A stretch of DNA of 64,000 nucleotides from Pseudomonas sp. S04. Lineage in GTDB: Bacteria; Pseudomonadota; Gammaproteobacteria; Pseudomonadales; Pseudomonadaceae. The DNA lies in NCBI RefSeq assembly GCF_009834545.1, contig NZ_CP019427.1:2424001-2488000 (forward strand), given 5' to 3'. Position numbers and translations under genes: made by a program. The notes under the pieces are model-generated. The model searched no databases. It was not told the origin of the DNA and saw nothing but the letters and a program-made list of their open reading frames with translations. Position 1 is the first letter of the stretch. The number at the start of each line of letters is the position of its first letter. Below are positions 56,671-64,000 of the stretch, piece after piece.

Positions 56671-57429
56671 ATGACCACACTGACTGTTGCAGCGGCTCAA
56701 TCGATCTCGATTGCTGGCGATGTCCACGCCAATATTGCCCATCACCAGCGTTTCATCATGGCCGCGGCGAAGCAGGGTGTGCAGGTGCTGGTGTTTCCCG
56801 AGCTTTCCCTGAGCGGTTATGAGCGTGGCCTGGCGGCGCAATTGGCGATCGCCCCGGATGCGGCGTTGTTGCAACCCTTGCGGGACCTGGTGCGAGAAGT
56901 AGGCGTGACGGCTGTCGTCGGTATGCCGATTCGCCTGTCTGACGATTCCCCGGTGTTGATCGGCGCGCTGGTGCTGGCGGCCGACGGCTCGTTGGCCGTG
57001 TACAGCAAGCAGCACCTGCACCCCGGCGAAGAAGTGGCGTTCGCACCGGGGGCGGGCGGCGCACCCTTGATCGTGGGTGATGACACCATTGCGCTGGCGG
57101 TCTGTGCCGACTTTTCCCACGCCAGCCATGCGGCAGCAGCCGCTGAAGTGGGGGCGAACATCTATGCCGCCGGGGTGTTGATCACCGAAGGCGGATACGC
57201 CGCCGACAGCGCCTTGCTGCAAGGTTATGCGCGCGAACACGGGATGCTGGTACTGATGGCCAACCATGGTGGCGCGACCGGCGGCTGGGAGTCGGCGGGG
57301 CGCAGTGCTATCTGGGCAGCGGACGGCAGGCTGCTCGCCGCCGCTCCCGGGAAGGGCGATGCGCTGGTGATCGCTCGTCGCCAGGCGGCGTTATGGCGCG
57401 GTGAAGTGGTGCCGGTGCAGCATGCCTGA
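56671..57429 (+). CDS. Nitrilase-superfamily carbon-nitrogen hydrolase
   Basis: Encodes 252 aa. The nitrilase triad is intact: Glu in VFPELSLSGYE (about 46), Lys in YSKQHLHPGEE (about 113), Cys in LAVCADFSHASH (about 147). These enzymes hydrolyse nitriles, amides or N-carbamoyl groups in the cytoplasm. The C-terminus is short, so the protein falls among the amidase/omega-amidase-like members; the substrate is not decided. The ATG at 56671 follows AAGGAAAGCTGGG; the longer frame 60 bp upstream is discarded. The downstream GNAT overlaps its stop by 8 bp, so the two are probably expressed and perhaps act together. Confidence 0.9.
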   Translation: MTTLTVAAAQSISIAGDVHANIAHHQRFIMAAAKQGVQVLVFPELSLSGYERGLAAQLAIAPDAALLQPLRDLVREVGVTAVVGMPIRLSDDSPVLIGALVLAADGSLAVYSKQHLHPGEEVAFAPGAGGAPLIVGDDTIALAVCADFSHASHAAAAAEVGANIYAAGVLITEGGYAADSALLQGYAREHGMLVLMANHGGATGGWESAGRSAIWAADGRLLAAAPGKGDALVIARRQAALWRGEVVPVQHA

Positions 57430-57865
57430 GCCCGGATTGGCGCTGCGTCTGGCCACCACCGAGGATTTGCCGTTCGCCCGGGCACTGGCCCGGCGCGGCA
57501 TGCTCAGTTATTACGTGCGCCATGACCTGTTGTGGCTCGACGAGGGGTTCGACGTGGCCTGGGCCGGGCGGCAGAACTGGTTGATTTGCCAGGACGCGGC
57601 GGTGCTCGGCTTTACCAGCCTGAGTCGCGACGCTAATGCCCTGTACATTCGTGAGTTGCACGTGGTCGAGGCCGCGCAGGGGCGGGGCATTGGCAGTTGG
57701 ACGATCGATCAGGTTTTTGCCCTGGCCAGCCAGGAGCGGCGTCCGGCCCTGCGTCTGACGGTGTTCACCGACAACCCGGCGCAAGCCCTTTACCTGCGCA
57801 TGGGATTGCAGATTGTCGGGCAGGATGATTGCTTCTTGCGAATGCAACGCCAGTGTCCGCGTTGA
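57422..57865 (+). CDS. GNAT family N-acetyltransferase
   Basis: Encodes 147 aa. LALRLATTEDLPFARALARR begins the GNAT fold, and IRELHVVEAAQGRGIGSWTI holds the acetyl-CoA site (Q/RGxGxG), with LRLTVFTDNPAQALYLRMGLQIVG after it. It overlaps the nitrilase-family gene by 8 bp (ATG at 57422 within that stop region), giving translational coupling. The acceptor is unknown; pairing with an amidase hints at a small amine or amide substrate. Confidence 0.85.
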   Translation: MPEPGLALRLATTEDLPFARALARRGMLSYYVRHDLLWLDEGFDVAWAGRQNWLICQDAAVLGFTSLSRDANALYIRELHVVEAAQGRGIGSWTIDQVFALASQERRPALRLTVFTDNPAQALYLRMGLQIVGQDDCFLRMQRQCPR

Positions 57866-58001
57866 AAGGTCTGTAAGGCGCGTAGTACAAGCGCTGCAAG
57901 ATCTATTGAAACCATTTTAAATCTTGGGTTCTGCTAGGTCTGCCGGATGCTTTTTGCTAAGGTGGCGGGCAACCAACAAGACCATATCGCGGGGTGTCTG
58001 C

Positions 58002-58643
58002 TTGATTAGGGTGCTAGTAGTCGATGACCATGATCTCGTTCGTACAGGTATTACACGAATGCTGGCTGACATCGATGGCCTGCAAGTAGTCGGCCAGGCC
58101 GAGTCGGGAGAGGAATCCCTGCTCAAGGCGCGCGAACTGAAACCCGATGTGGTGCTGATGGACGTCAAGATGCCCGGCATCGGCGGCCTGGAAGCCACGC
58201 GCAAGTTGTTGCGCAGCCATCCGGACATCAAGGTCGTGGCGGTCACCGTGTGCGAGGAAGACCCGTTCCCGACGCGACTACTGCAAGCGGGCGCGGCAGG
58301 CTACCTGACCAAGGGCGCCGGCCTCAACGAAATGGTCCAGGCGATTCGCCTGGTGTTTGCCGGCCAGCGCTACATCAGCCCGCAAATTGCCCAGCAATTG
58401 GCAATCAAGTCATTCCAGCCGAGCAACGATTCGCCGTTCGATGCCCTTTCGGAACGCGAGATCCAGATCGCCCTGATGATTGTCGGCTGCCAGAAGGTGC
58501 AGATCATCTCCGACAAGCTCTGCCTGTCACCCAAGACCGTGAACACCTATCGCTATCGGATTTTCGAGAAGCTTTCGATCAGCAGTGACGTCGAGTTGAC
58601 CCTGTTGGCGGTGCGTCACGGCATGGTCGATGCCAGCCTCTGA
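58002..58643 (+). CDS. gacA: GacA response regulator (TTG start)
   Basis: Encodes 213 aa, the exact GacA length, if translation begins at TTG 58002 (residues [20 protein letters not shown]). A receiver domain has the acidic pair VVDDHD (8-9), phospho-Asp 54 in VLMDVKMPG and Lys in YLTKGAG. A LuxR-type helix-turn-helix ends it ([35 protein letters not shown]). GacS-phosphorylated GacA activates the small RNAs RsmX/Y/Z and thus secondary metabolism, exoenzymes and biofilm. uvrC follows one base after the stop, as in other Pseudomonas. No ATG is available near; the TTG is the usual start for this gene. Confidence 0.97.
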   Translation: MIRVLVVDDHDLVRTGITRMLADIDGLQVVGQAESGEESLLKARELKPDVVLMDVKMPGIGGLEATRKLLRSHPDIKVVAVTVCEEDPFPTRLLQAGAAGYLTKGAGLNEMVQAIRLVFAGQRYISPQIAQQLAIKSFQPSNDSPFDALSEREIQIALMIVGCQKVQIISDKLCLSPKTVNTYRYRIFEKLSISSDVELTLLAVRHGMVDASL

Positions 58644-58644
58644 A

Positions 58645-60468
58645 ATGACTCAAGCCTTTGATCCAAGCGCCTTTCTCGCCACCTGCAGTGGGCGCCCCGG
58701 GGTGTATCGCATGTTTGACAGCGATGCGCGCCTGCTCTACGTGGGCAAAGCCAAGAACCTGAAAAAACGCCTGGCCAGCTACTTTCGCAAGACCGGCCTG
58801 GCGCCCAAGACGGCGGCGCTGGTGGGCCGTATCGCGCAGGTCGAGACCACCATCACCGCCAACGAGACCGAAGCGCTGCTGCTGGAGCAGACGCTGATCA
58901 AGGAGTGGCGGCCGCCCTACAACATCCTGCTGCGCGACGATAAGTCCTACCCCTATGTGTTTCTTTCCGACGGCCAGTTTCCACGCCTGAGCATTCATCG
59001 CGGGGCAAAAAAGGCCAAGGGCAAGTATTTCGGTCCTTATCCCAGTGCCGGGGCGATTCGCGAAAGCCTCAGCCTGCTGCAAAAAACCTTTTTCGTCCGC
59101 CAGTGTGAAGACAGCTACTACAAGAACCGCACCCGGCCGTGCCTGCAATATCAGATCAAGCGCTGCAAGGCGCCCTGTGTCGGCCTGGTGGAGCCAGAGG
59201 TGTACGCCGAGGATGTGCGGCACTCGGTGATGTTTCTCGAGGGCCGCAGCAATGCCCTGACCGACGAACTGTCGGCAGGCATGGAGCAGGCAGCCAGCAC
59301 CCTGGATTTCGAGCGCGCGGCCGAGTTGCGCGATCAGATTTCCCTGCTGCGCCGGGTCCAGGACCAACAGAGCATGGAAGGCGGCACGGGCGACGTCGAT
59401 GTGGTCGCGGCATTCATCAACCCGGGTGGCGCCTGTGTGCACTTGATCAGTGTGCGTGGCGGGCGAGTGCTGGGCAGCAAGAACTTTTTCCCGCAGGTGG
59501 GTATTGAAGAGGACGTTGCCGAGGTCATGGCGGCGTTTCTCGGACAGTATTTCATCAGCAGTCCTGAGCGCGACCTGCCGAGTGAGCTGATCGTCAATGT
59601 GGTCCATGAGGACTTTCCCGCGCTCATCGAAGCCATTCACGAGCTGCGCGGTCGCGAGTTGACCATCAGTCACAGGGTCCGTGGCACCCGGGCGCGCTGG
59701 CAACAATTGGCAGTGACCAACGCCGAGCAGGCGCTGGGCGCGCGCCTGGCCAATCGTCAGCACGTTGCCGCGCGTTTTGACGCCCTGGCTGAAGTGCTGA
59801 ATCTGGATGAACCGCCACAGCGCCTGGAGTGTTACGACATCAGCCACTCCAGCGGCGAAGCGACCGTGGCGTCCTGCGTGGTGTTCGGCCCGGAAGGGCC
59901 GTTGAAATCCGACTACCGCCGCTACAACATCGAAGGGGTGACCCCGGGGGATGACTACGCGGCGATGCATCAGGCGCTGACCCGGCGCTTCAGCAAACTC
60001 AAGGACGGCGAGGGCAAGCTGCCGGACATCCTGCTGGTGGACGGCGGCAAGGGCCAGTTGTCGATGGCGCGTGACGTGCTCAATGAACTGGCGGTGCCCG
60101 ACCTGATTCTGCTGGGCGTGGCCAAGGGCGCGACCCGCAAGGCCGGCTTCGAAACCCTTTACCTGAATGATGCGGCCCATGAGTTCACCCTGCGCGGCGA
60201 CTCCCCGGCGTTGCACCTGATCCAGCAGATCCGTGACGAGGCCCACCGTTTTGCGATTACCGGGCACCGCGCGCGACGTGGCAAAACCCGCCGCACCTCA
60301 ACCCTGGAAGGGGTTGCCGGGGTAGGGCCGACCCGGCGTCGGGACCTGTTGAAACATTTTGGTGGATTGCAGGAGCTGTCTCGTGCAAGCATCGACGAAA
60401 TCGCCAAAGCACCGGGGATCAGTAAAAAGCTCGCAGAGTTGATTTATGCAAACCTGCACAGCGAGTAG
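58645..60468 (+). CDS. uvrC: UvrABC excinuclease subunit C
   Basis: Encodes 607 aa. The GIY-YIG nuclease domain is at the N-terminus ([20 protein letters not shown]) and makes the 3' incision. A UvrB-binding UVR segment is at about 200-235 ([20 protein letters not shown]). The UvrC/RNase H endonuclease core (about 390-540; [20 protein letters not shown] and [13 protein letters not shown]) makes the 5' incision, and two helix-hairpin-helix motifs end the protein ([19 protein letters not shown]). The ATG at 58645 starts one base after the gacA stop; an ATG 15 bp upstream overlaps gacA and is less likely. Confidence 0.97.
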   Translation: MTQAFDPSAFLATCSGRPGVYRMFDSDARLLYVGKAKNLKKRLASYFRKTGLAPKTAALVGRIAQVETTITANETEALLLEQTLIKEWRPPYNILLRDDKSYPYVFLSDGQFPRLSIHRGAKKAKGKYFGPYPSAGAIRESLSLLQKTFFVRQCEDSYYKNRTRPCLQYQIKRCKAPCVGLVEPEVYAEDVRHSVMFLEGRSNALTDELSAGMEQAASTLDFERAAELRDQISLLRRVQDQQSMEGGTGDVDVVAAFINPGGACVHLISVRGGRVLGSKNFFPQVGIEEDVAEVMAAFLGQYFISSPERDLPSELIVNVVHEDFPALIEAIHELRGRELTISHRVRGTRARWQQLAVTNAEQALGARLANRQHVAARFDALAEVLNLDEPPQRLECYDISHSSGEATVASCVVFGPEGPLKSDYRRYNIEGVTPGDDYAAMHQALTRRFSKLKDGEGKLPDILLVDGGKGQLSMARDVLNELAVPDLILLGVAKGATRKAGFETLYLNDAAHEFTLRGDSPALHLIQQIRDEAHRFAITGHRARRGKTRRTSTLEGVAGVGPTRRRDLLKHFGGLQELSRASIDEIAKAPGISKKLAELIYANLHSE

Positions 60469-60500
60469 AATGCCCCCTCACCTCGTAGCCAGTTGTGCCG

Positions 60501-61061
60501 ATGAATATCCCTAATCTGATCACCGTACTACGCGTTCTGCTTATCCCGATCTTTATTCTGCTGTTCTACATGCCGTATCACTGGAGCTACATGGCCGCCA
60601 GTTCGGTCTTTGCGTTCGCTGCGGCGACGGACTGGCTGGACGGTTACCTGGCCCGCCGGCTGGAGCAGAGCACCCCGTTCGGGGCGTTTCTCGATCCGGT
60701 GGCAGACAAGCTGATGGTCGCCGTGGCCCTGGTGCTGTTGGTCCAGGAGCACGCCAACCTGTGGCTGACCTTGCCGGCAGCCGTGATCATTGGCCGCGAG
60801 ATCGTCATTTCCGCCCTCAGGGAGTGGATGGCCGAACTGGGCGCACGGGCCCAGGTGGCCGTGTCGAACCTGGGCAAATGGAAAACCGCCGCGCAAATGC
60901 TCGCGCTGGTGATCCTGCTGGCCAACCCGTCGGACTTCAGCTTCTGGGTACTGGTGGGCTATGCCTTGCTGCTGGTCTCGGCCGGCCTGACCTTGTGGTC
61001 CATGGTGCAATACCTGCGCGCCGCCTGGCCGCACCTGAAAACCGACGTGCAGAAAAAATAA
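60501..61061 (+). CDS. pgsA: CDP-diacylglycerol-glycerol-3-phosphate 3-phosphatidyltransferase
   Basis: Encodes 186 aa with four to six membrane helices. The CDP-alcohol phosphotransferase signature [20 protein letters not shown] plus LDPVADK has all the Asp and Gly residues. It makes phosphatidylglycerophosphate, the committed step to phosphatidylglycerol and cardiolipin. It follows uvrC by 32 bp, in the conserved order gacA-uvrC-pgsA. The ATG at 60501 is chosen; an upstream GTG at 60495 is possible. Confidence 0.97.
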   Translation: MNIPNLITVLRVLLIPIFILLFYMPYHWSYMAASSVFAFAAATDWLDGYLARRLEQSTPFGAFLDPVADKLMVAVALVLLVQEHANLWLTLPAAVIIGREIVISALREWMAELGARAQVAVSNLGKWKTAAQMLALVILLANPSDFSFWVLVGYALLLVSAGLTLWSMVQYLRAAWPHLKTDVQKK

Positions 61062-61081
61062 AACTTTTTTGAATCAAAGGG

Positions 61082-61109
61082 TTGACGCGTATTCGAATTG
61101 CTATAGAAT
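61082..61109 (+). promoter_or_regulatory. Promoter candidate for tRNA-Gly
   Basis: TTGACG (61082-61087) and TAGAAT (61104-61109) are separated by 16 bp and lie 15 bp before the tRNA 5' end, in an AT-rich patch. Confidence 0.7.
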
Positions 61110-61124
61110 ACGCCACACCAAGAC

Positions 61125-61200
<76 letters not shown>

Positions 61201-61240
61201 AATATAGACCTGCAAAAGTCACTGGCTTATGCAGGTCAAC

Positions 61241-61266
61241 AAAAAAGACGCTTCGGCGTCTTTTTT
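61241..61266. terminator. Bidirectional terminator after tRNA-Gly
   Basis: AAAAAAGACGC-TTCG-GCGTCTTTTTT forms a hairpin with a TTCG loop and T-run on both strands. It ends the tRNA transcript and can end the convergent GNAT gene (stop at 61294). A further stem GACCTGC/GCAGGTC spans 61207-61238. Confidence 0.9.
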
Positions 61267-61293
61267 CGTTTCAGTACTATCCGCCGACATCGA

Positions 61294-61752
61294 TTATCCA
61301 ACAAATTTGACATACACCAGTTCAGGGTCGTGTTCGTCAAGATTATCGATTCGCCCGCTCGGTACAAAACCCGCTTTCTTGAACAGTGACTGCGAAGCCG
61401 TGTTGGATGCATTGGTTGAAGCAAACAGCTTGGCTGTCTTGCACGCGGCTTCGGCTGCCGCTAGTAAATCGAGCGCTATGCCTTGCCGTTGCTGTGTCGG
61501 TGACACGACCACCAGCTCAACGAAGCCATGGCTGAAAAAATCATCGGTAAGTACCAGGTAACCTGCGCACTGATCGGCAGCGACGGCTACCAGGCATTGC
61601 TGGCGAACGACGGCATCATGGATAAAGTCGCGACGACTGGCGTGTTGCGTCGCATAGGTATCCAATGCGATCAGTGCGGGCACGTCCTCGGTCGTCCCGT
61701 GGCGGATGAGCCAGTTCAAGCTGATGGGGAACAGGGGGCTGCCGTGGGGCAT
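61294..61752 (-). CDS. GNAT family N-acetyltransferase
   Basis: Encodes 152 aa. VELVVVSPTQQRQGIALDLLAAAE contains the acetyl-CoA-binding QxQGxG-like motif, followed by LFASTNASNTASQSLFKKAGF. The N-terminal part (IRHGTTEDVPALIALD) is a normal GNAT strand. Start ATG 61752 follows AAGGATAAT. It is convergent with tRNA-Gly and shares the bidirectional terminator. The acceptor is unknown. Confidence 0.85.
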   Translation of the reverse strand: MPHGSPLFPISLNWLIRHGTTEDVPALIALDTYATQHASRRDFIHDAVVRQQCLVAVAADQCAGYLVLTDDFFSHGFVELVVVSPTQQRQGIALDLLAAAEAACKTAKLFASTNASNTASQSLFKKAGFVPSGRIDNLDEHDPELVYVKFVG

Positions 61753-61886
61753 TGGGATTATCCTTCAGCCGGTGCTGGTATCGAAGCTGTGTTTATAGAC
61801 CTTGCCCGTATTGCCATTCAAGGGTTGTGAGCTGCCCCGCACGCTGCTGCGTGAATTCCTGGGGCAGCAGGTGCGGCGGCGATAGG

Positions 61887-63626
61887 TCAAAGCTTCGGCA
61901 ACTGCCCGATACGCCCCATCATTTCCGTGACGATCTGCAGGTCCAGCATGAACTGTTCGACGGTCTTGAACTCGTTGTCGTTGTGCCCGGTGTACTTGAC
62001 GTCGGGCATGGCCAGGCCGAATTGCACGCCGTTGGGCAGTTCATGTACCGAGGTGGCACCGGCGGAGGTGCCGAACTGGTGTTTCATGCCCAGGTTTTCG
62101 CTGGCCACGGCCAGCAGGGCCTTGACCCATTCACCTTCGGGGTTGCGGAACATCGGTTCGGCGATCGAGTAGTCGAAGGCTGGCGCGATCCCGGCCTTGT
62201 TGCTCCAGGCACTGAGCTTGTCGGCGATTTCGTTCTTGAGCACTTCGGGAGACTTGCCCTTCGGCACCCGCAGGTTGACTGCCAGCTTGAAGGTTTTGTC
62301 GTCCATGCCGACGTAGGTCAGGGAAGCGGTTAGCGGTCCCATGAAAGCATCGGCAAAGCCCACCCCCAGTTTGCTACCCAGGTAGTCCAGGCCCCAGTTG
62401 TCGGCGGCGTAGCGGGCTGCGTCGGTGATCTGGTTGTGCTTGAGCGCGACCTTACCGTCGAGGCCGTTGATGAAGTCGAGCATCCGGGCCACCGGGTTGA
62501 CCCCAGACTCAGGCTCGGAGGAGTGAGCGGAAACGCCAGTGACGATCAGTTGCACGTCTTTGCCGACGACCTTGGCGGTCACAGTGAAATTGCCACCGTT
62601 GCGCTTGGCGTAGTCGGCGCCGGCTTGTTGCAGGCTGGCGGCCAGTTCGGCGGGTTGCTCGGTGAGCAGGGTGGCGACCGAGGTCGACGGAATCTGGTTG
62701 GTCGCCAGCCCGCCGGTCATGGTGCTGATTTCGGCGCCTTTGCCCTCGGCGGTGCGCCGGGTAAAACTGGCCATGACCGTGCCGTAGCCTTTCTCGGCGA
62801 TCACCACCGGGTAGCCGCCATCCAGGGCCAGGTTGTAGTTGGGCGTCGGATTGCGCTCGAAGTAATAGGGGATGGCATCGCCGCTGGTTTCCTCGGTGGT
62901 GTCCACCAACAGCTTGAAATTGCGCGCCAGTGGCAGCTTCTCGTCCTTGATGATCTTCATCGCGTAGAGGGTCACCACGATGCCGTTTTTGTCATCCTCG
63001 GTGCCGCGGCCGTACATGCGGTCGCCAATCAGGGTGACCTTGAACGGGTCCAGCCGGGTGCCGTCTTCCAGTACCCAGTTCTCTGGCGTCACGGGCACCA
63101 CATCGGCGTGGGCGTGGATGCCGACGACTTCATCGCCAGCGCCGTCGAGGGAGATTTCATAGACCCGGTTGTCGATGTTGCGAAATTTCAGATTGAAGGC
63201 CTCGGCCAGGCCCTTGATCTTGTCGGCGATCTTGAGGAACTGCGGATTCTCGTGCTGCGGTACGCCTTCGATCTCGAAGGTCGGGATGGCCACTAGTTCG
63301 CGCAGGGTCTCGGTGGCAGCGCTGCCATATTTGACTCGCGCGTAGAGGCCCAGCAGGCGATGGATTTCATTCTGCTGCTCGGCGTTCAGGCTCTGGTTGG
63401 CGAGGAAGGCATTGATGGCCGGGGCGAGGTCGTCGTTTTTCGCCAGCTCGCTTTTGGCCAGGCGCGTGAGGAACTGCCTGAAGTCCGTGACTGAGCTGTT
63501 GTTGAAGGTCTTGAGGATGGCCGCGCTTTGTTGCGGGGTGATATTGGCGTGGGCCGGCGTGGTGAACGACGCCAGGCTGGCCAGCATCAGGGTGGTTGCG
63601 GCCAGGTGCTTGAGGGAAAAATCCAT
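61887..63626 (-). CDS. Secreted M20 family dipeptidase
   Basis: Encodes 579 aa with a signal peptide (LAATTLMLASLASFTTPAHA, cleavage near residue 25). An N-terminal helical extension of about 85 residues precedes the M20 peptidase core: IHAHADVVPV (first metal His and Asp), YGRGTEDDKNG (Asp), DTTEETSGD (Glu-Glu pair), and late GTSAGATSVHELP and TGHNDN (last His). This is the PepV/carnosinase-like class that removes N-terminal residues from dipeptides, here in the periplasm. The ATG at 63626 is preferred to one 12 bp upstream that would touch the AAAGGA site. It stands alone; the 160 bp upstream to 63799 hold no clear gene. Confidence 0.9.
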   Translation of the reverse strand: MDFSLKHLAATTLMLASLASFTTPAHANITPQQSAAILKTFNNSSVTDFRQFLTRLAKSELAKNDDLAPAINAFLANQSLNAEQQNEIHRLLGLYARVKYGSAATETLRELVAIPTFEIEGVPQHENPQFLKIADKIKGLAEAFNLKFRNIDNRVYEISLDGAGDEVVGIHAHADVVPVTPENWVLEDGTRLDPFKVTLIGDRMYGRGTEDDKNGIVVTLYAMKIIKDEKLPLARNFKLLVDTTEETSGDAIPYYFERNPTPNYNLALDGGYPVVIAEKGYGTVMASFTRRTAEGKGAEISTMTGGLATNQIPSTSVATLLTEQPAELAASLQQAGADYAKRNGGNFTVTAKVVGKDVQLIVTGVSAHSSEPESGVNPVARMLDFINGLDGKVALKHNQITDAARYAADNWGLDYLGSKLGVGFADAFMGPLTASLTYVGMDDKTFKLAVNLRVPKGKSPEVLKNEIADKLSAWSNKAGIAPAFDYSIAEPMFRNPEGEWVKALLAVASENLGMKHQFGTSAGATSVHELPNGVQFGLAMPDVKYTGHNDNEFKTVEQFMLDLQIVTEMMGRIGQLPKL

Positions 63627-63798
63627 GGTGGTGGGCATTCCTTTGCAGGGGTGTAGGGGAGATGAAACAAATCATTTCCAAATTAACACCACAAGGCTAC
63701 GAAAGGGCAGCCCCTGAAGTGGGATCTGTCCCACAGAAATGTAAGTGCGCCCCACATGCCCAATCCTGAGCAAGGCGCCTGTACTTGCCAGCGCAGCC

Positions 63799-64000
63799 TT
63801 ACGGTCTAGCGGGTTGTGGACGTTGATCGACAGGTGGCCAGATCTTTTCCATCTCGAGCACTTCAACCGATCCGCCGGGGGACTGGACCGTTGCCGACAG
63901 CGCTGGGAGCATTTTTTTGTCCTGAGTGCGGGGCTGGCGGTCAAAGTTGACGGTTACGCGAGTGCCGTCGGCGAATTGTGAGCGCTGTACCAGGCGGTCG
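63799..64000 (-). CDS. C-terminus of an unidentified protein (cut by window end)
   Basis: A minus-strand frame enters from the right edge (codons from 63999) and stops at TAA 63799-63801, giving 66 residues. They include SQFADGTRVTVNFDRQPRTQ, then KKMLPALSATV, SPGGSVEVLEME and a Pro-rich end. It looks like the end of a beta-rich domain (a strand with DGTRVTVNF), perhaps of a secreted or glycosidase-type protein, but I do not recognise the family. It would be in tandem with the M20 gene downstream. Confidence 0.55.
   Translation of the reverse strand, partial: DRLVQRSQFADGTRVTVNFDRQPRTQDKKMLPALSATVQSPGGSVEVLEMEKIWPPVDQRPQPARP

Overview
The window is 64 kb of a GC-rich Pseudomonas chromosome, most likely from the fluorescens complex. 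The support is the gene content and order (gacA-uvrC-pgsA-tRNA-Gly, metH next to cti and nfuA, an HbcR-type ketone-body cluster, an aco operon, yejABEF) and the many REP/REPIN palindromes. It is mostly core and catabolic chromosome. There is no prophage, integrase, plasmid function or CRISPR array.

Layout. 1-832: 3' end of an MFS transporter, followed by a duplicated REP-bearing block. 1072-4572: a minus-strand FAD amine/D-amino-acid oxidase, RidA and YkvI-like transporter set, with a divergent XRE-cupin regulator and a palindromic operator candidate between them. 4586-5735: a GNAT and an SDR that has Phe at the catalytic Tyr position. 5985-13585: acetoin/2,3-butanediol catabolism (acoR, then a sigma-54 promoter and acoX-acoA-acoB-acoC-bdh), preceded by a 16-residue leader ORF. 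13604-16937: a MocR-type regulator, a BenE-like permease and a glycine-zipper protein. 17031-23910: metH, cti and nfuA. 24107-34639: a cobalamin locus with two divergent arms, cbtB-cbtA-cobE and cobM on the minus strand and cobW-cobN-chlI-chlD on the plus strand. Each arm has its own cobalamin riboswitch. Between the riboswitches lies an 870-bp non-coding inverted-repeat element.

34838-38725: a diguanylate cyclase, then a RidA/IclR/PLP amino-acid deaminase operon that ends in a decayed sugar-kinase gene start. 38756-41619: a parvulin and a soluble hybrid histidine kinase. 41716-47585: ketone-body use (GntP permease, 3-hydroxybutyrate dehydrogenase, acetoacetyl-CoA synthetase) with the sigma-54 activator HbcR. 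47725-53349: the peptide ABC transporter yejABEF, with a 13-bp tandem repeat at the yejE/yejF junction. 53485-56507: a second parvulin, a lipase, and a DAHP synthase behind a long leader. That leader encodes two aromatic-rich small peptides separated by an intrinsic terminator. 56671-64000: a nitrilase-fold amidase with a GNAT, gacA, uvrC, pgsA, tRNA-Gly, another GNAT, a secreted M20 peptidase, and the C-terminus of an unidentified protein.

The genes link up in places. The cobalamin made with the help of the central locus is the cofactor of MetH nearby, and both arms are predicted to shut down when B12 is plentiful. Two separate modules pair an imine- or enamine-producing enzyme with a RidA imine deaminase. 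The acetoin and ketone-body clusters are both sigma-54 systems that feed acetyl-CoA. The strongest candidates for under-described biology are the double aromatic leader in front of the DAHP synthase, the MITE-like element between the riboswitches, the aco leader ORF and the REP sequence translated inside CobN.
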